Source of the DNA: Vibrio hibernica
GTDB taxonomy: Bacteria > Pseudomonadota > Gammaproteobacteria > Enterobacterales > Vibrionaceae
Length of the DNA: 48,848 nt
Direction: 5' to 3'
Assembly: GCF_015223435.1 (NCBI RefSeq)
Contig: NZ_VHKO01000018.1
Coordinates: 1-48,848 of the forward strand
Below are positions 10,344 to 20,884 of this stretch, in pieces. The position numbers were made by a program, and so were the translations under genes. The notes below the pieces were generated by a model. That model had not been told where the DNA came from. It did not search any database and was given only the letters and a program-made list of their open reading frames with translations. Each line of letters starts with the position of its first letter. Position 1 is the first letter of the stretch.

Positions 10344-12140
10344 TTAATCACTAATTTGATAGTGATAACGAAGCCACTGTTTGAATTTTTTCACGGCATG
10401 TAAGCTGTGGCGTAATAGATCACGCTCGGTTCGGTTAAGCAGTTTGGTATCTAAAGTATTATGGTGATGATTAAGTTGTAATTGTTGGCTTAATCGCCAT
10501 TTTAAAAAGAGTTTTAAGGCCTCTGATAAGTTGTCTTTGGTGAGTGTGGCTAATACCTGTTTTTGTTCCAGTCTTTCAATTCGTTCAAAAGTATTGGTGG
10601 CGGTAATGCCATACTCTAACGCCAGTGTTCGAATGCCATGCACAATAGGAAAAATGCCACCTTGTTTAATATCGATGCCTTGTTTATTTTGCTTTATTTG
10701 GCCAAATAAGGTTAAAGGCACCGCAAAACCTAACGCTGGACGGGCAAACTGCATGAGCAATAATGACTGTTGCTGCATAAGGTTGTGTAAGTGTTGTTTG
10801 ACTGGTGAGAGTAATTGGGTGTTGCCAGCAATGGCTAATGCATCTGCCATAATCGCCAGTGACATAACGGAATGTGGCGTATTGTTTTGCGCCCAAGCTG
10901 ATAAGCTCTTCTTCCAGTCTAATTGTGATTTGACCCAATCAGGGTTGTTCACCATCACTTGCCCTTTACATAATGGATAACCGAGTTGTTGCAGGGTATG
11001 GGTTAACTTGTCCATTAGTGGTGCAAATTGATGCCAATGCAGGCCATCTTTAATAATTAATGCATTATCTTGGTCGGTTTTGAGAATTTGTTCACCACGA
11101 CCTTCGGATCCTAAGACTATTAAACAGCAGTGATCATGCAGATGTTTAGGGACAATGAGTTCAAAGGCTTTTTCGATAATATGTTCATTGAGGGCGGCGA
11201 TAAGTTCCATCATAAAACGGGTGCGAATACCATTTTTATGTAAATTGGTCACAAGTTCTCGCTGTTGATGCGCCGCGAGTGCGAGTTCTTCAACGCTGGT
11301 GGCATTCGTGATGCGTAAGCTTAATACATGTGAATGGGTTGAAAATGCTGACAATACTTGGGTGAGATCCAACATACCAATCGCGGTTGAGTCACGTTTT
11401 ACCATTAGTCGCTTACAACGATTTCGAGTCATGCGGATCATGGCATCAAATAAATACTCACCATGTTCAATGGCGTGCACCGGATAAGTGGCAATGCTTT
11501 GTACTGGCGTTTGAAGTGAGTGACCATTTAATACGATGGCGTGCAATAAGTCGGTACGAGTGACGATGGCATAATCATTGGCTTTTATTTCAACCAACGC
11601 GGCATCGATTTTTTTTACCTGCATTTCTGAAGTGACATATTGCAGAGAATCTTGTGGCGTGAAAATTAAAGGTGCTTGATAAATATGGCTGTCGATTTTG
11701 GTTAAAATAAATTCCGCCAAATTTTGCTGCTGATGAGCATTGTTTAAAAGCGCCTGACGTTTGGTTAAGTTACTGTCAAAGTAAGCCGCGAAATCGAGAT
11801 TATGTTGATAGAACTCTTGGAAGACGCTACGAGGTAATAAATAACTTAATGTATCTTCAAGCGCGGTGTAGCGATGTTTAGTTATGCCATCTAATTGTGC
11901 TCTTACATCAAACATATCATCTGGGGTGTAATGGGCAAAGACCTCTGTTCCTTGCTTATTGGTTTCTTCTACCGCCCCTTTAATGACAATATGCAGCGCT
12001 TCGCAATCTTGATTTGGTGATAAAATAGTGTCGTATTCACGAAAATAAGCCACATCCAAACTTTGGCGTAAGCGTGCTTGTTCGCGCTTGGTTAAGCGGT
12101 TAAATGGAGCCAATGTCATGTTGAATTTATCAGGCATCAA
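10344..12140 (-). CDS. cNMP-binding/CBS/DUF294 nucleotidyltransferase-like protein
   Basis: A 598-residue cytoplasmic protein with signalling architecture. Residues about 10-130 form a cyclic-nucleotide-binding-type beta-barrel, and about 150-270 a pair of CBS repeats. Residues about 285-430 are a DUF294 nucleotidyltransferase-like domain with the motif VLGSEGRGEQILKTDQDNAL (342-361), and the rest is the DUF294 C-terminal helical domain. The GS and DxD pattern resembles the GlnD-type fold, but the reaction is not known. It is the first gene of a likely unit with the exonuclease and acs, so a role in adjusting acetate metabolism to nucleotide signals is a reasonable guess and no more. The start could be the second Met (12137). 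Confidence 0.88.
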   Translation of the reverse strand: MMPDKFNMTLAPFNRLTKREQARLRQSLDVAYFREYDTILSPNQDCEALHIVIKGAVEETNKQGTEVFAHYTPDDMFDVRAQLDGITKHRYTALEDTLSYLLPRSVFQEFYQHNLDFAAYFDSNLTKRQALLNNAHQQQNLAEFILTKIDSHIYQAPLIFTPQDSLQYVTSEMQVKKIDAALVEIKANDYAIVTRTDLLHAIVLNGHSLQTPVQSIATYPVHAIEHGEYLFDAMIRMTRNRCKRLMVKRDSTAIGMLDLTQVLSAFSTHSHVLSLRITNATSVEELALAAHQQRELVTNLHKNGIRTRFMMELIAALNEHIIEKAFELIVPKHLHDHCCLIVLGSEGRGEQILKTDQDNALIIKDGLHWHQFAPLMDKLTHTLQQLGYPLCKGQVMVNNPDWVKSQLDWKKSLSAWAQNNTPHSVMSLAIMADALAIAGNTQLLSPVKQHLHNLMQQQSLLLMQFARPALGFAVPLTLFGQIKQNKQGIDIKQGGIFPIVHGIRTLALEYGITATNTFERIERLEQKQVLATLTKDNLSEALKLFLKWRLSQQLQLNHHHNTLDTKLLNRTERDLLRHSLHAVKKFKQWLRYHYQISD

Positions 12141-12327
12141 TACTCTTCTTACTTGAAGGCGCGGCGGCGCTCGTTCACCTCAATAATGAGGAAAGAGGAG
12201 TGTGGCTAATATTACTATGCATCGCTAGACGACTTTGGTCTATGGCCTCAGTTGAATCGCATTTCCATCAATAGTTGTGATGAGTCATTGTTGAGACTCA
12301 TAACGGTATTTCATATGACAGTCGATA

Positions 12328-14280
12328 TTAATCTCTTGCTAATGCATCAATGGGATCCAATTTTGCCGCATTCTGAGCAGGTAAAAATCCAAATAATACG
12401 CCAATTAACGTTGAGCATAAGAATGCCGCAATAATGGAGTTTGACGAGTAGATCATTTGGAAGCCCGCGCCACTGGATTGCAATGCAAAGCCGAGTAAAT
12501 AGGCTAAGCCAATGCCCAATAGACCGCCAAATAAACACACTAAAATCGCTTCGATTAAGAACTGACGTAAAATGTCGCTTTGTCTTGCACCAACCGCCAT
12601 GCGCACGCCAATTTCACGGGTTCGCTCAGTGACGGAAACTAACATGATATTCATGACTCCAATGCCACCGACGATCAACGAAATAACGGCAATCGCAGAA
12701 ATGAGTAGTGTCATAGTGGCAGTGGTTTTCTCTATATTTTGACGAATGGTATCGCTATTAATCGTAAAGAAATCTGCCGTGCCGTGGCGTATGGTTAACA
12801 AGGATATAATACTTTGCTCAGCAGCATCGCTTGGTACTTCTGGATTGAGCCGAATGCTAATGCTGTTTAAGTAATTTTGCCCCAACATGCGCCCTGCAAC
12901 CGTGGTGTAAGGTATCCAAACATTCAGGGTATCGCTGCGTCCAAATGCTTGATCTTTGGGTTTGGTGACACCAATGATCCTAACCGGCAAGCGACCTAAA
13001 AAGATCACCTGACCAATTGGGTTGGCATCATCGAATAATTCTTGGCTGGTGTTACTGTCAATCATGGCTTCTTGAGCAAGGGTTTTGATGCTATTTTCAT
13101 CCCAAAATTGACCTTGGTTTAGTTGGTAATCGTAAACACGAAAATAAGCAGGACCTACGCCTTGAACGCTGCCCGTTACCGCTTGATTTCCGGCGCGAAT
13201 AGTCACCGATGTGCTGACGCTCGGCGTAACACTATCAATGAAGGGTAAATTTTCTAGGGCTTTGGCATCGCCTGCGGTTAGGGTTTTTATACGTCCTGAT
13301 CGCCTGTCGCCAAATCCTGTACCGGGCCTAACATCAATGGTGTTAGTGCCAAGTGATGAGATGTTTTGTAAGATTTGTTGTTGCGTGCCAGAACCAAGAG
13401 CCACCACTGAGACGACCGACGCGATACCAATAATAATGCCGAGCATGGTCAGAAAGGTGCGTAAGCGGTGACTCGACATAGCAATAAGCGCCATTTTAAA
13501 GGCTTCACTAATACGATCGATTTGGGTTGAGACTATATTTTTGCTTTTTTCAGCTCGTGGTTCTAATTGCTTTTGAGTGGTGAACCGCTCTTTATTATTG
13601 ACATAATCTTGGATGATTTCGCCATCTTTGATTTCAATAATACGGTCGGCAAATTGTGCCACATCCATATCGTGAGTCACTAATATGATCGTGTGGCCAT
13701 CTTGATGCAACTCTTGCAGTAACAGCATCATTTCTTTGCCGCTGTGGCTGTCTAATGCCCCGGTTGGTTCATCAGCTAAAATGACATCGCCACCATTCAT
13801 TAAGGCTCGCGCGACACTAACTCGTTGCTGCTGCCCACCGCTGAGCTGGCTAGGCTTGTGATCTAAGCGAGTCCCTAAGCCTAATCGAGTTAATAATTCT
13901 TCGGCACGTTGATGGCGAGAGTGTTTACTCTTTCCTGCGTAGACGGCAGGTACTTCAACATTGGCGACCGCATCGAGATCTCCGAGTAAATGGTAGCGTT
14001 GAAAAATAAAACCAAAGTGTTCTCGGCGTAGGGCGGCGAGTTGATCCACTTCCATTTGGGAGGTGTCTTGTCCATTAATAAAGTATTGGCCTTTGGATGG
14101 TTTGTCCAAACAACCGAGAATATTCATTAATGTGGATTTACCTGAGCCTGAAGCGCCGACAATGGCGACCATCTCGCCACGTTTTATTTCTAAATCAACG
14201 TTGTTGAGAACGGTAAGTTGTTGCTCTCCAGCCGAAAAACAACGTGATACGCCAGATATATGCAATAACGCATCAGTCAT
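12328..14280 (-). CDS. macB: MacB-type macrolide/peptide efflux ABC transporter
   Basis: Inner-membrane ATPase and permease of a tripartite MacAB-TolC type pump. The 650-residue fusion has an N-terminal ATPase domain with Walker [10 protein letters not shown] (42-50), signature [15 protein letters not shown] (146-160) and Walker [13 protein letters not shown] (166-177). One membrane helix follows near 265-300, then a large periplasmic MacB_PCD domain, then three C-terminal helices (about 530-640). Order and length fit MacB. It starts two bases after the macA stop, so the pair is translationally coupled. Substrate cannot be told from sequence; macrolides, heme or peptides are possible. Confidence 0.93.
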   Translation of the reverse strand: MTDALLHISGVSRCFSAGEQQLTVLNNVDLEIKRGEMVAIVGASGSGKSTLMNILGCLDKPSKGQYFINGQDTSQMEVDQLAALRREHFGFIFQRYHLLGDLDAVANVEVPAVYAGKSKHSRHQRAEELLTRLGLGTRLDHKPSQLSGGQQQRVSVARALMNGGDVILADEPTGALDSHSGKEMMLLLQELHQDGHTIILVTHDMDVAQFADRIIEIKDGEIIQDYVNNKERFTTQKQLEPRAEKSKNIVSTQIDRISEAFKMALIAMSSHRLRTFLTMLGIIIGIASVVSVVALGSGTQQQILQNISSLGTNTIDVRPGTGFGDRRSGRIKTLTAGDAKALENLPFIDSVTPSVSTSVTIRAGNQAVTGSVQGVGPAYFRVYDYQLNQGQFWDENSIKTLAQEAMIDSNTSQELFDDANPIGQVIFLGRLPVRIIGVTKPKDQAFGRSDTLNVWIPYTTVAGRMLGQNYLNSISIRLNPEVPSDAAEQSIISLLTIRHGTADFFTINSDTIRQNIEKTTATMTLLISAIAVISLIVGGIGVMNIMLVSVTERTREIGVRMAVGARQSDILRQFLIEAILVCLFGGLLGIGLAYLLGFALQSSGAGFQMIYSSNSIIAAFLCSTLIGVLFGFLPAQNAAKLDPIDALARD

Positions 14281-14282
14281 GA

Positions 14283-15488
14283 TTATAACCTTACACGCGA
14301 TTTACGATCGGATGGCGAGGGTGCGCCTATGGTTGCAATGCCGACTACCACTTCATCGCCAGCTTTCACGCCAGATAAAATTTGCGCGTTCACTTTATTG
14401 TTTAAACCCACTTTGACTGGGCGTTGTTCGACTTGACCATTCACTAATACTGGAATTTGATAGCCTTGGCCTTTGGCACTTTTGGTTAACACTTGTGAAG
14501 GCACTAGGAGAGCGTCTTTCGCTTGATTTAAGACAATCGATACTTGGGCTGTCATGCCGATACGTAATACTCGATCAGGATTGTCTACATCAAATAAGCC
14601 ATTGAAATAAATAGCATCATTATCACCAATCGTGAGCACGCTATCATTACCATTCATTAAAGTAGGCCCCGGTTCGATAGCGCGTAATTTGGCTCGATAT
14701 GGATGATCCGGTCGACCTAAAATGGTGAAGTAGACTTCTTGTCCTGGTTTTACATCAACCACATCGGCTTCTGATATTTGTGCCTTGATGGTCATAGTAT
14801 CGAGTTGCGCCAGTTCAATGATGGTTGGTGTGGTTTGATTGGCGTTAACGGTTTGCCCGGTTTCAACTGCGGTGTAAACCACTGTGCCGTCAATGGGCGC
14901 AGCGATAGTGGTGTAACCGAGATCGAGTTTTCCGGTGTCCACTTTTATAATCGCTTGTTGTTTTTGCGCTTCGAGCTGTTTGGATTCTGCTTTATAAACG
15001 GTAAGTGTTGCTTGTGCGGTATCGTAATCGGCTTTGGAGCTCGCTCTGGCCGCGAGCATACTTTTTTGTCGATTAAACTCTAGTTGAGCTTGATAAATCT
15101 GTGCACGTTTTGCTTCCATTTGGGCATTAATACTATTTAAAGAGGCGATGGATTCTTTGAGATTATTTTGTTGAGTGAGATCATCAATTTGTGCGATCAA
15201 ATCACCTTGCTTTACTTCATCGCCTAAATTCACCGCGAGATTTTTGATTTGACCAGAAACTTGCGCCCCGACATTCACCAATTTAGAAGCCTGTAACATG
15301 CCATTGGCGAGAACGGTTTGTTCTATATCACCAGTATGAACCGTAACAGTGGCATAATTTTTCGTGGGGGCAGCATTGGTTTGAGAGTGCCAATAATAAT
15401 AGCCACCGGATATCACCACTAGGCCCACGAGCAAATATTTTTTAGGGAATTTTTTCACTGATTTATCCGTTTGGGTTTGTTCGTCCAT
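14283..15488 (-). CDS. macA: MacA-type periplasmic adaptor (membrane fusion protein)
   Basis: Links MacB to an outer-membrane TolC-like channel. It has an N-terminal membrane anchor ([18 protein letters not shown]), a lipoyl/barrel-sandwich half ([11 protein letters not shown]), a long alpha-helical hairpin (about residues 90-160), the second lipoyl half (APIDGTVV), a beta-barrel and a membrane-proximal domain. I take the ATG at 15488 (MDEQTQ, 401 residues); an ATG two codons upstream is equally possible, and the TTG at 15548 would add 20 residues unlike the family. No strong ribosome-binding site decides it. First gene of the macAB pair, divergent from the MFS gene. Confidence 0.92.
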   Translation of the reverse strand: MDEQTQTDKSVKKFPKKYLLVGLVVISGGYYYWHSQTNAAPTKNYATVTVHTGDIEQTVLANGMLQASKLVNVGAQVSGQIKNLAVNLGDEVKQGDLIAQIDDLTQQNNLKESIASLNSINAQMEAKRAQIYQAQLEFNRQKSMLAARASSKADYDTAQATLTVYKAESKQLEAQKQQAIIKVDTGKLDLGYTTIAAPIDGTVVYTAVETGQTVNANQTTPTIIELAQLDTMTIKAQISEADVVDVKPGQEVYFTILGRPDHPYRAKLRAIEPGPTLMNGNDSVLTIGDNDAIYFNGLFDVDNPDRVLRIGMTAQVSIVLNQAKDALLVPSQVLTKSAKGQGYQIPVLVNGQVEQRPVKVGLNNKVNAQILSGVKAGDEVVVGIATIGAPSPSDRKSRVRL

Positions 15489-15777
15489 AATCATGGTATG
15501 ACAACCATCTGTCGGTATGATTCCATGCCGCCGTAACATGGAACACAATTTTCATGGGCTATACGATAAATACATTGTATGGCGTTAATGTGAGTATAAA
15601 TTGGTTCAATGTAAATATGTTGTTCTATAACGTAAAAAAGCGTAAAGAATAAACCTGTTTGTAACCTAACATCTCACAGTAATGCGAATTATTTTCAATA
15701 CGGTGTGTTCTTTAGTGTGAATTATTTTTTAGGCTAGGCATAATACTTTTCTTTTCTTTTTAAGAGTTTACAGTCAC

Positions 15778-16950
15778 ATGTTTAAACCATCTCCCTTCGG
15801 TTGGGTCTCTCAGTATTTTGGCGGTTTCTTTTTTGCTTATGGGGTGTATTTACCTTTTTTGGGACTATGGTTTTCAGACCAAGGTGTTTCAGCTGGCGAT
15901 ATTGGCGTCTTAATTGGTATCGGTTTTGCAACTCGCTGTTTAACCAATTTGGTTCTTACTCCACGTTTGCATAAGGTCGAACATTTAATTCCAGCTTTAC
16001 GTCTTAGCACCTTTGCGGCCCTTCTTTTTGCGATTGCTCATTTTTTTACTGGTGGGAATTTTTGGTTGTTGGTTCTGGCGACCATTGGTTTTAATGCCTG
16101 CTTTGGCCCAGGGATCCCATTGTCTGATGCGATGGCAAATTATTATAGTAAATTAAAGCTATTGGATTATGGCCGTAGTCGCTTATGGGGCTCGGTTTCT
16201 TTTATTGTCGCCTCCACCTTGGTGGGTTATTTAGTGGAAGGCTTTGGCAGCTCGATGATCATTTATACCGTGATTGCAGGCTTATTCGTTACGTTACTTG
16301 TGTCTTTTCGCTCCCCATCAGTGTTACCCGTTTCTTCGGTTGAGCTGCACCAGAACACAAGACCAAAATTATGGGCAATATTAAAGCAACCTCATGTTAT
16401 TAAATTCTTATTTTTAATTGCATTAATTCAAGGTTCCCATGCGGCTTACTACAGTTTTAGTGCGATTTATTGGAAACAGTTAGGCATTTCAGAGGCCGTG
16501 GTGGGGTATCTCTGGAGTGTTTCGGTGGTGTCGGAAGTATTAATGTTTGCCTTTAGTGGTCGTTTATTTGCTCATTGGAGCTTACGGGCGATGTTTTTAT
16601 TGTCGGCAACGGGCGTGATTGTACGTTGGAGTGGGCTTGCCATTAGCACCGAAATTTGGCCATTGGTGATCTTTCAATTGCTGCATGGCGTGACATTTGC
16701 TTTGGCTCACTTTGCGACGATTCGTTATATACAGCAAGCCGATGACAATCAAATGGTGCCATTACAAGCGTTATATAATGCGATTCCAATGGGTGGTTTT
16801 GTCGCCGCAATGACGGCGCTAAGTGGCTGGGGATTCCAATTATGGGATGGTGGCATCTTCTGGGTGATGGCGGCAATGGGCGTATTGGCATTATTTGTGA
16901 AACTGGATGAACCAAAATCGGTAGTCGCTGCACAGATTCCAGTAAAATAG
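15778..16950 (+). CDS. MFS transporter, HcaT-like (3-phenylpropionate transporter family)
   Basis: A 390-residue inner-membrane protein with about 12 hydrophobic segments. It belongs to the MFS_1-like branch that includes E. coli HcaT and the nucleoside transporters. Useful signatures are the N-terminal YFGGFFFAYGVYLPFLGLW, the charged loop LHKVEH between helices 2 and 3, and the conserved SRLWGSVSFI in mid-protein. No catabolic genes for aromatic acids lie nearby, so the substrate is open and the phenylpropionate label is only a family name. It stands alone, with its own terminator, divergent from macA. Confidence 0.85.
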   Translation: MFKPSPFGWVSQYFGGFFFAYGVYLPFLGLWFSDQGVSAGDIGVLIGIGFATRCLTNLVLTPRLHKVEHLIPALRLSTFAALLFAIAHFFTGGNFWLLVLATIGFNACFGPGIPLSDAMANYYSKLKLLDYGRSRLWGSVSFIVASTLVGYLVEGFGSSMIIYTVIAGLFVTLLVSFRSPSVLPVSSVELHQNTRPKLWAILKQPHVIKFLFLIALIQGSHAAYYSFSAIYWKQLGISEAVVGYLWSVSVVSEVLMFAFSGRLFAHWSLRAMFLLSATGVIVRWSGLAISTEIWPLVIFQLLHGVTFALAHFATIRYIQQADDNQMVPLQALYNAIPMGGFVAAMTALSGWGFQLWDGGIFWVMAAMGVLALFVKLDEPKSVVAAQIPVK

Positions 16951-16982
16951 ATTGAGACAAGCTTCTGCGCAATGCACAATTT

Positions 16983-17028
16983 AAGCCTCGACTCACAGTA
17001 TGATTAGTACTGAATTCGAGGCTTTTGT
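16983..17028 (+). terminator. Intrinsic terminator after the MFS gene
   Basis: AAGCCTCGA (16983-16991) pairs with TCGAGGCTT (17016-17024), with a smaller CAGTA/TACTG stem nested in the loop, then TTTTGTTT. It separates the transporter from crbS. Confidence 0.85.
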
Positions 17029-17076
17029 TTAACTTCCGTACGGATGACGGAATATAGATAGCGGAACCGAGGTGTT

Positions 17077-20000
17077 ATGCAAGGATGGATTGTAATTCCC
17101 GTATCACTAGCCTATTTAGGCGTATTGTTTTTAATTGCTTGGTATGGTGATCGTCAAAAAAGTTGGTTATTTAAATGGCGACCTTGGGTTTACAGTTTAT
17201 CGATCGCGGTGTACTGCACTTCATGGACTTTCTTTGGCACGGTTGGCCAAGCCAGTTTAGATTTTTGGTCATTTCTTCCTATCTACCTTGCACCTATTCT
17301 CGTTTTCACTTTTGGTTGGCGTATCCTCGCGCGCTTAATCTTAATTACCAAGCGCGAACATATTACTTCTATTGCTGATTTTATTGCTGCGCGATATGGA
17401 AAGTCACAAGGTTTAGCCATTACGGTGACCTTAATTGCTGTGGTTGGGATCTTGCCGTACATTGCACTGCAACTACGCGGAATCACCATGGGGTTAGATT
17501 TAGTTGCCCCTAATTTAATGGATTACCTTGGCTATCAAGATCTACAAGTCTCTTGGTTTGTGGTGGGTGTGATGGCTATGTTCACTATTCTTTTTGGCAC
17601 TCGTCATATTGATAACACCGAGCATCATCGGGGTATTATGATGGCGATTGCGTTTGAATCGATCGTTAAGCTGGTGGCCTTTTTATTGGTGGGTGTCTTT
17701 GTGGTGATGATGATCATCAATTCGCCAGATATTTCGCTGCCTAAACTTGCTCAGCAATATTATCAGTCCCCCAATATTCCTACTCTTGTTATTCATATGC
17801 TTCTAACGATGGCGGCGATTATTTGCTTGCCGCGTCAGTTTCACACCACCATTGTCGAAAACGACCAAGCGCGTGATTTACACACCGCGCGCCGAGTCTT
17901 TCCTGTCTATTTATTCTTGATGGGATTATTTGTACTGCCAGTCGCGTGGGCAGGGCAGCATTTCCTTCCTGGTACGAGCGCCGATGCTTATGTGATTAAT
18001 TTACCTTTAAGCGTTGGTTCGGAAACTATCGCTTTGCTGGCGTATTTAGGTGGCACTTCAGCGGCAAGTGGCATGGTTATCGTCTCCACCATCGCGCTGA
18101 CTATTATGGTTTCTAATGATCTGGTATGGCCGATGTTGTTACGCCGTATGCGCCTTTCTAATGCGAAACCAAAGCAGATATCGGGATTGTTACTCAACGT
18201 AAGGCGAGGCTTGATTGCATTGTTGCTGTTAGGGGCATGGGGCTTTTATCAAGTGTTAGATCGCGTATCGTCATTGTCGGTGATTGGTTTGCTTTCTTTT
18301 GCGGCAATCGCACAATTTGCTCCCGCGGTTTTAGGGGGAATGTATTGGCGTAAAGGTAACCGTAAAGGAGTCTATGCGGGTTTGTTGTTTGGAATGCTGG
18401 TGTGGCTCGCGACCTTAATGTTGCAAACGAATATGTTGGCCGGCAGTGATAAAACCAATTTGTTGCTGTGGTTGTTAGCCCCCCCAGAATGGTTGCAGCT
18501 TTTAAAGCTTAAAGCTTCGGATTGGGGAATGGCGCTCAGTCTTATTGTTAATACGTTAGCGTATATATTAGTCTCTTTAATTACACGCTCTAGCCTAAGT
18601 GAGCGCTTACAAGCGGCTTCATTTGTCGGAACTCCATTACCTGAAAATGAAGATGTAAGCTTATATCAAAGTCGAGTGAGCGTCGCTGAGTTGGAGATGC
18701 TGGCCTCTCGATTTGTGGGACGTAAACGAGCTCGTCATGCCTTTCAATTATTTTGGAAACAGCAGCAACAGACCTTGATGCCACAGCAACAAGCTTCCGC
18801 ACAATTGATCCGTCATACTGAGCGAGTGTTAGCAGGAGTATTCGGTGCATCTTCTTCGAGGTTAGTGCTTACTTCTGCGCTGCAGGGCCGTAATATGCAA
18901 CTTGAAGAAGTCGCCGCGATTGTTGACGAAGCCTCGGAGTTATATGATTTTAGCCGAGGTTTATTACAAGGCGCGATTGAGCATATTGGCCAAGGTATTG
19001 CCGTGGTGGATAAGCAGCTTCGATTAGTGGCTTGGAATCAGCGTTATTTAGAGCAATTTGAATTCCCTCCGGGGTTGATTCAAGTCGGAAGGCCAATTGC
19101 TGATGTTATTCGCCACAATGCCGAACAAGGATTGTGTGGTCCCGGTGATCCTGAGAGCCATGTAAGTCGCCGGGTAAAGCATTTAGAACGAGGTACTAAG
19201 CATACTTCTTCGCGTGTTCGTGATGACGGACAAGTTATTGAAGTACAAGGCAATCCAATGCCAGGCGGTGGTTTTGTGATGAGCTTCTCTGATATTACCG
19301 CTTTTCGCCGTGCTGAGCAGGCTCTTAAAGAAGCGAATGAAACATTAGAAGATCGCGTTCACGTCCGTACTCAAGAATTAGAAATCTTAAATACTCAGTT
19401 GGTTTCTGCTAATCAAAGTGCTGAACATGCGTTGCAGTCAAAGAGCCGATTACTTGCGGCAGTGAGTCACGATTTAATGCAGCCTCTCAATGCTGCGCGT
19501 TTATTTGCATCTTCATTGACTGAAACCGCACAAGATCAAAATACCAAACAATTTTCCTCTCATATTGAAAGCGCTTTAGGTGCGGCTGAAGATTTGATTG
19601 GAGATTTGTTGGATATTTCACGCTTAGAGTCGGGCAACGTTCCGACTGAAATAAGAAGCTTTGCATTACATGAGGTGATCGATAATTTAGACGCAGAGTT
19701 TGGTGCCTTAGCCACTCAGCAAAAAATAGAATTTAATCGTATCCCTTCAAGTGTTGTGGTGAAATCCGACCCTAAGTTATTACGCCGTATATTACAAAAC
19801 TTACTGACCAATGCTTTCCGCTATAGTCAAAAGGAAGGTAAGCAAGCCAAAGTGGTTTTGGGTGTTCGACATCTTCATCGGCATAGCCAAGATCCACAGA
19901 TCAAAATTGAGGTATGGGATAATGGTATAGGTATTCCGTATGAGCAACAAAGTGAAATTTTTGAAGAGTTCACGCGTGTGGATCAAAATCGAGCTGATCA

Positions 20001-20532
20001 AGGTTTAGGCTTAGGACTGGCGATCGCCAGAGGTATTGCTCGCTTGTTGGATCATCGAGTTGAACTGCGTTCTTGGCCGGGCAAAGGTACGGTATTTTCC
20101 GTTACATTAGATGTTGGTATATTACTTCCCCAAAAACCAAGTTTAATACCAACACCGCCTCACGCGCCTTTAGCTAATATTAAAGTCTTGTGTGTTGATA
20201 ACGAATCCGAAATATTATTAGGCATGGAAGCATTATTGGATCGTTGGGGCTGCGAAGTGAAAACCGCGCTTAACTTACAACAAAGCCTGCAAGCGATGGA
20301 TAATGACTGGTACCCCGAAGTGGTTTTTTCTGATTACCATTTAGATAATGGATGGACAGGGTTAGAGGTTTTATTGCATTTACGTAATCAATTGGGCGAT
20401 GGGTTTGAGGGTGTTATTATTAGCGCCGATCGATCGCCTGAAGTCAGTCAAATGATTCAACATGAAGGATTTAAATTGCTTGCTAAGCCAGTTAAACCGC
20501 TTAAGTTAAGGGCAATTTTAGATGGCTTATAG
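17077..20532 (+). CDS. crbS: Hybrid sensor histidine kinase with SSS transporter domain, CrbS/CbrA type
   Basis: A 1151-residue inner-membrane sensor. Residues 1-505 form a sodium:solute-symporter (SLC5-like) module of about 13 helices. Residues about 510-620 are a linker, 625-745 a PAS domain, and about 750-785 a coiled coil. Then come a HisKA domain with the phosphorylated His798 (AAVSHDL), an ATPase domain (N box NLLTNAFRYS, G1 VWDNGIGIP, G2 GLGLGLAIARG) and a receiver domain with Asp1086 (FSDYHLD) and Lys1137. This is the architecture of V. cholerae CrbS, which with the response regulator CrbR switches on acs. No response-regulator gene is adjacent. The window does contain acs, about 8 kb away. 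The orthology to CrbS rather than another SSS-kinase is inferred from architecture and neighbourhood. Confidence 0.87.
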   Translation: MQGWIVIPVSLAYLGVLFLIAWYGDRQKSWLFKWRPWVYSLSIAVYCTSWTFFGTVGQASLDFWSFLPIYLAPILVFTFGWRILARLILITKREHITSIADFIAARYGKSQGLAITVTLIAVVGILPYIALQLRGITMGLDLVAPNLMDYLGYQDLQVSWFVVGVMAMFTILFGTRHIDNTEHHRGIMMAIAFESIVKLVAFLLVGVFVVMMIINSPDISLPKLAQQYYQSPNIPTLVIHMLLTMAAIICLPRQFHTTIVENDQARDLHTARRVFPVYLFLMGLFVLPVAWAGQHFLPGTSADAYVINLPLSVGSETIALLAYLGGTSAASGMVIVSTIALTIMVSNDLVWPMLLRRMRLSNAKPKQISGLLLNVRRGLIALLLLGAWGFYQVLDRVSSLSVIGLLSFAAIAQFAPAVLGGMYWRKGNRKGVYAGLLFGMLVWLATLMLQTNMLAGSDKTNLLLWLLAPPEWLQLLKLKASDWGMALSLIVNTLAYILVSLITRSSLSERLQAASFVGTPLPENEDVSLYQSRVSVAELEMLASRFVGRKRARHAFQLFWKQQQQTLMPQQQASAQLIRHTERVLAGVFGASSSRLVLTSALQGRNMQLEEVAAIVDEASELYDFSRGLLQGAIEHIGQGIAVVDKQLRLVAWNQRYLEQFEFPPGLIQVGRPIADVIRHNAEQGLCGPGDPESHVSRRVKHLERGTKHTSSRVRDDGQVIEVQGNPMPGGGFVMSFSDITAFRRAEQALKEANETLEDRVHVRTQELEILNTQLVSANQSAEHALQSKSRLLAAVSHDLMQPLNAARLFASSLTETAQDQNTKQFSSHIESALGAAEDLIGDLLDISRLESGNVPTEIRSFALHEVIDNLDAEFGALATQQKIEFNRIPSSVVVKSDPKLLRRILQNLLTNAFRYSQKEGKQAKVVLGVRHLHRHSQDPQIKIEVWDNGIGIPYEQQSEIFEEFTRVDQNRADQGLGLGLAIARGIARLLDHRVELRSWPGKGTVFSVTLDVGILLPQKPSLIPTPPHAPLANIKVLCVDNESEILLGMEALLDRWGCEVKTALNLQQSLQAMDNDWYPEVVFSDYHLDNGWTGLEVLLHLRNQLGDGFEGVIISADRSPEVSQMIQHEGFKLLAKPVKPLKLRAILDGL

Positions 20533-20555
20533 ATTAAAGGAAGGAAGAAAAAATC

Positions 20556-20807
20556 ATGATGGGTGAGTTTAAAACTAAGCAGGGCGCATTAATTGAAATT
20601 TACCAAGGCCAAGTTCGCATTGCGATTGGTGGGTTAGTAGTGACGGATAAAGTGGAGAATATTCATGCGATCACCATTACGGCACTTGATGGTTCAAACA
20701 GTTTTTATTTAGCGGTTGATGATTCTAATGCATTGTTGTTTTTGGAATCGCTAGAAGAGCTACAAGATGTTGCGAATGTTCTGGGATTAGAGGTAGAAAA
20801 AAGTTAA
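20556..20807 (+). CDS. Small conserved-looking protein of unknown function downstream of crbS
   Basis: An 83-residue acidic, soluble protein with no signal peptide. It looks like a small beta-rich fold (FKTKQGALIEIYQGQVRIAI, then a second strand group ending FYLAVDDSN) followed by an amphipathic helix (ALLFLESLEELQDVANVLG). I do not recognise a family. A strong ribosome-binding site (AAAGGAAGG) precedes it, and it begins 23 bases after crbS, so it is very probably in the same transcript. It could be an accessory factor for CrbS, but only position supports that. The second Met (20559) is an alternative start. Confidence 0.8.
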   Translation: MMGEFKTKQGALIEIYQGQVRIAIGGLVVTDKVENIHAITITALDGSNSFYLAVDDSNALLFLESLEELQDVANVLGLEVEKS

Positions 20808-20884
20808 AACTTGAGATCTGCTTTCTATACATTAATCTGGTATTACAATTGTATGTGCAAGTTATATTATGTTTTTCGGTTATT

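Noticed and set aside
10531..10980. Open frame of 149 codons on the plus strand
   Set aside because: It lies entirely antisense within the DUF294 gene, is cysteine-rich and low in recognisable sequence, and has no ribosome-binding site.
12274..12304. Inverted repeat ATGAGTC/GACTCAT after macB as a terminator
   Set aside because: No T-run follows on the minus strand and the stem is short; it might pause transcription, but it is not a convincing terminator.
15489..15777. Fur-box or other named operator in the macA-MFS divergent region
   Set aside because: The AT-rich stretch near 15680-15710 is only superficially like a Fur box; no 19-base match was found, and no other operator can be named.
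20808..20884. Fluoride riboswitch before crcB
   Set aside because: The conserved crcB motif (GGNGATGG...CCGCC pattern) is not present in this short gap.
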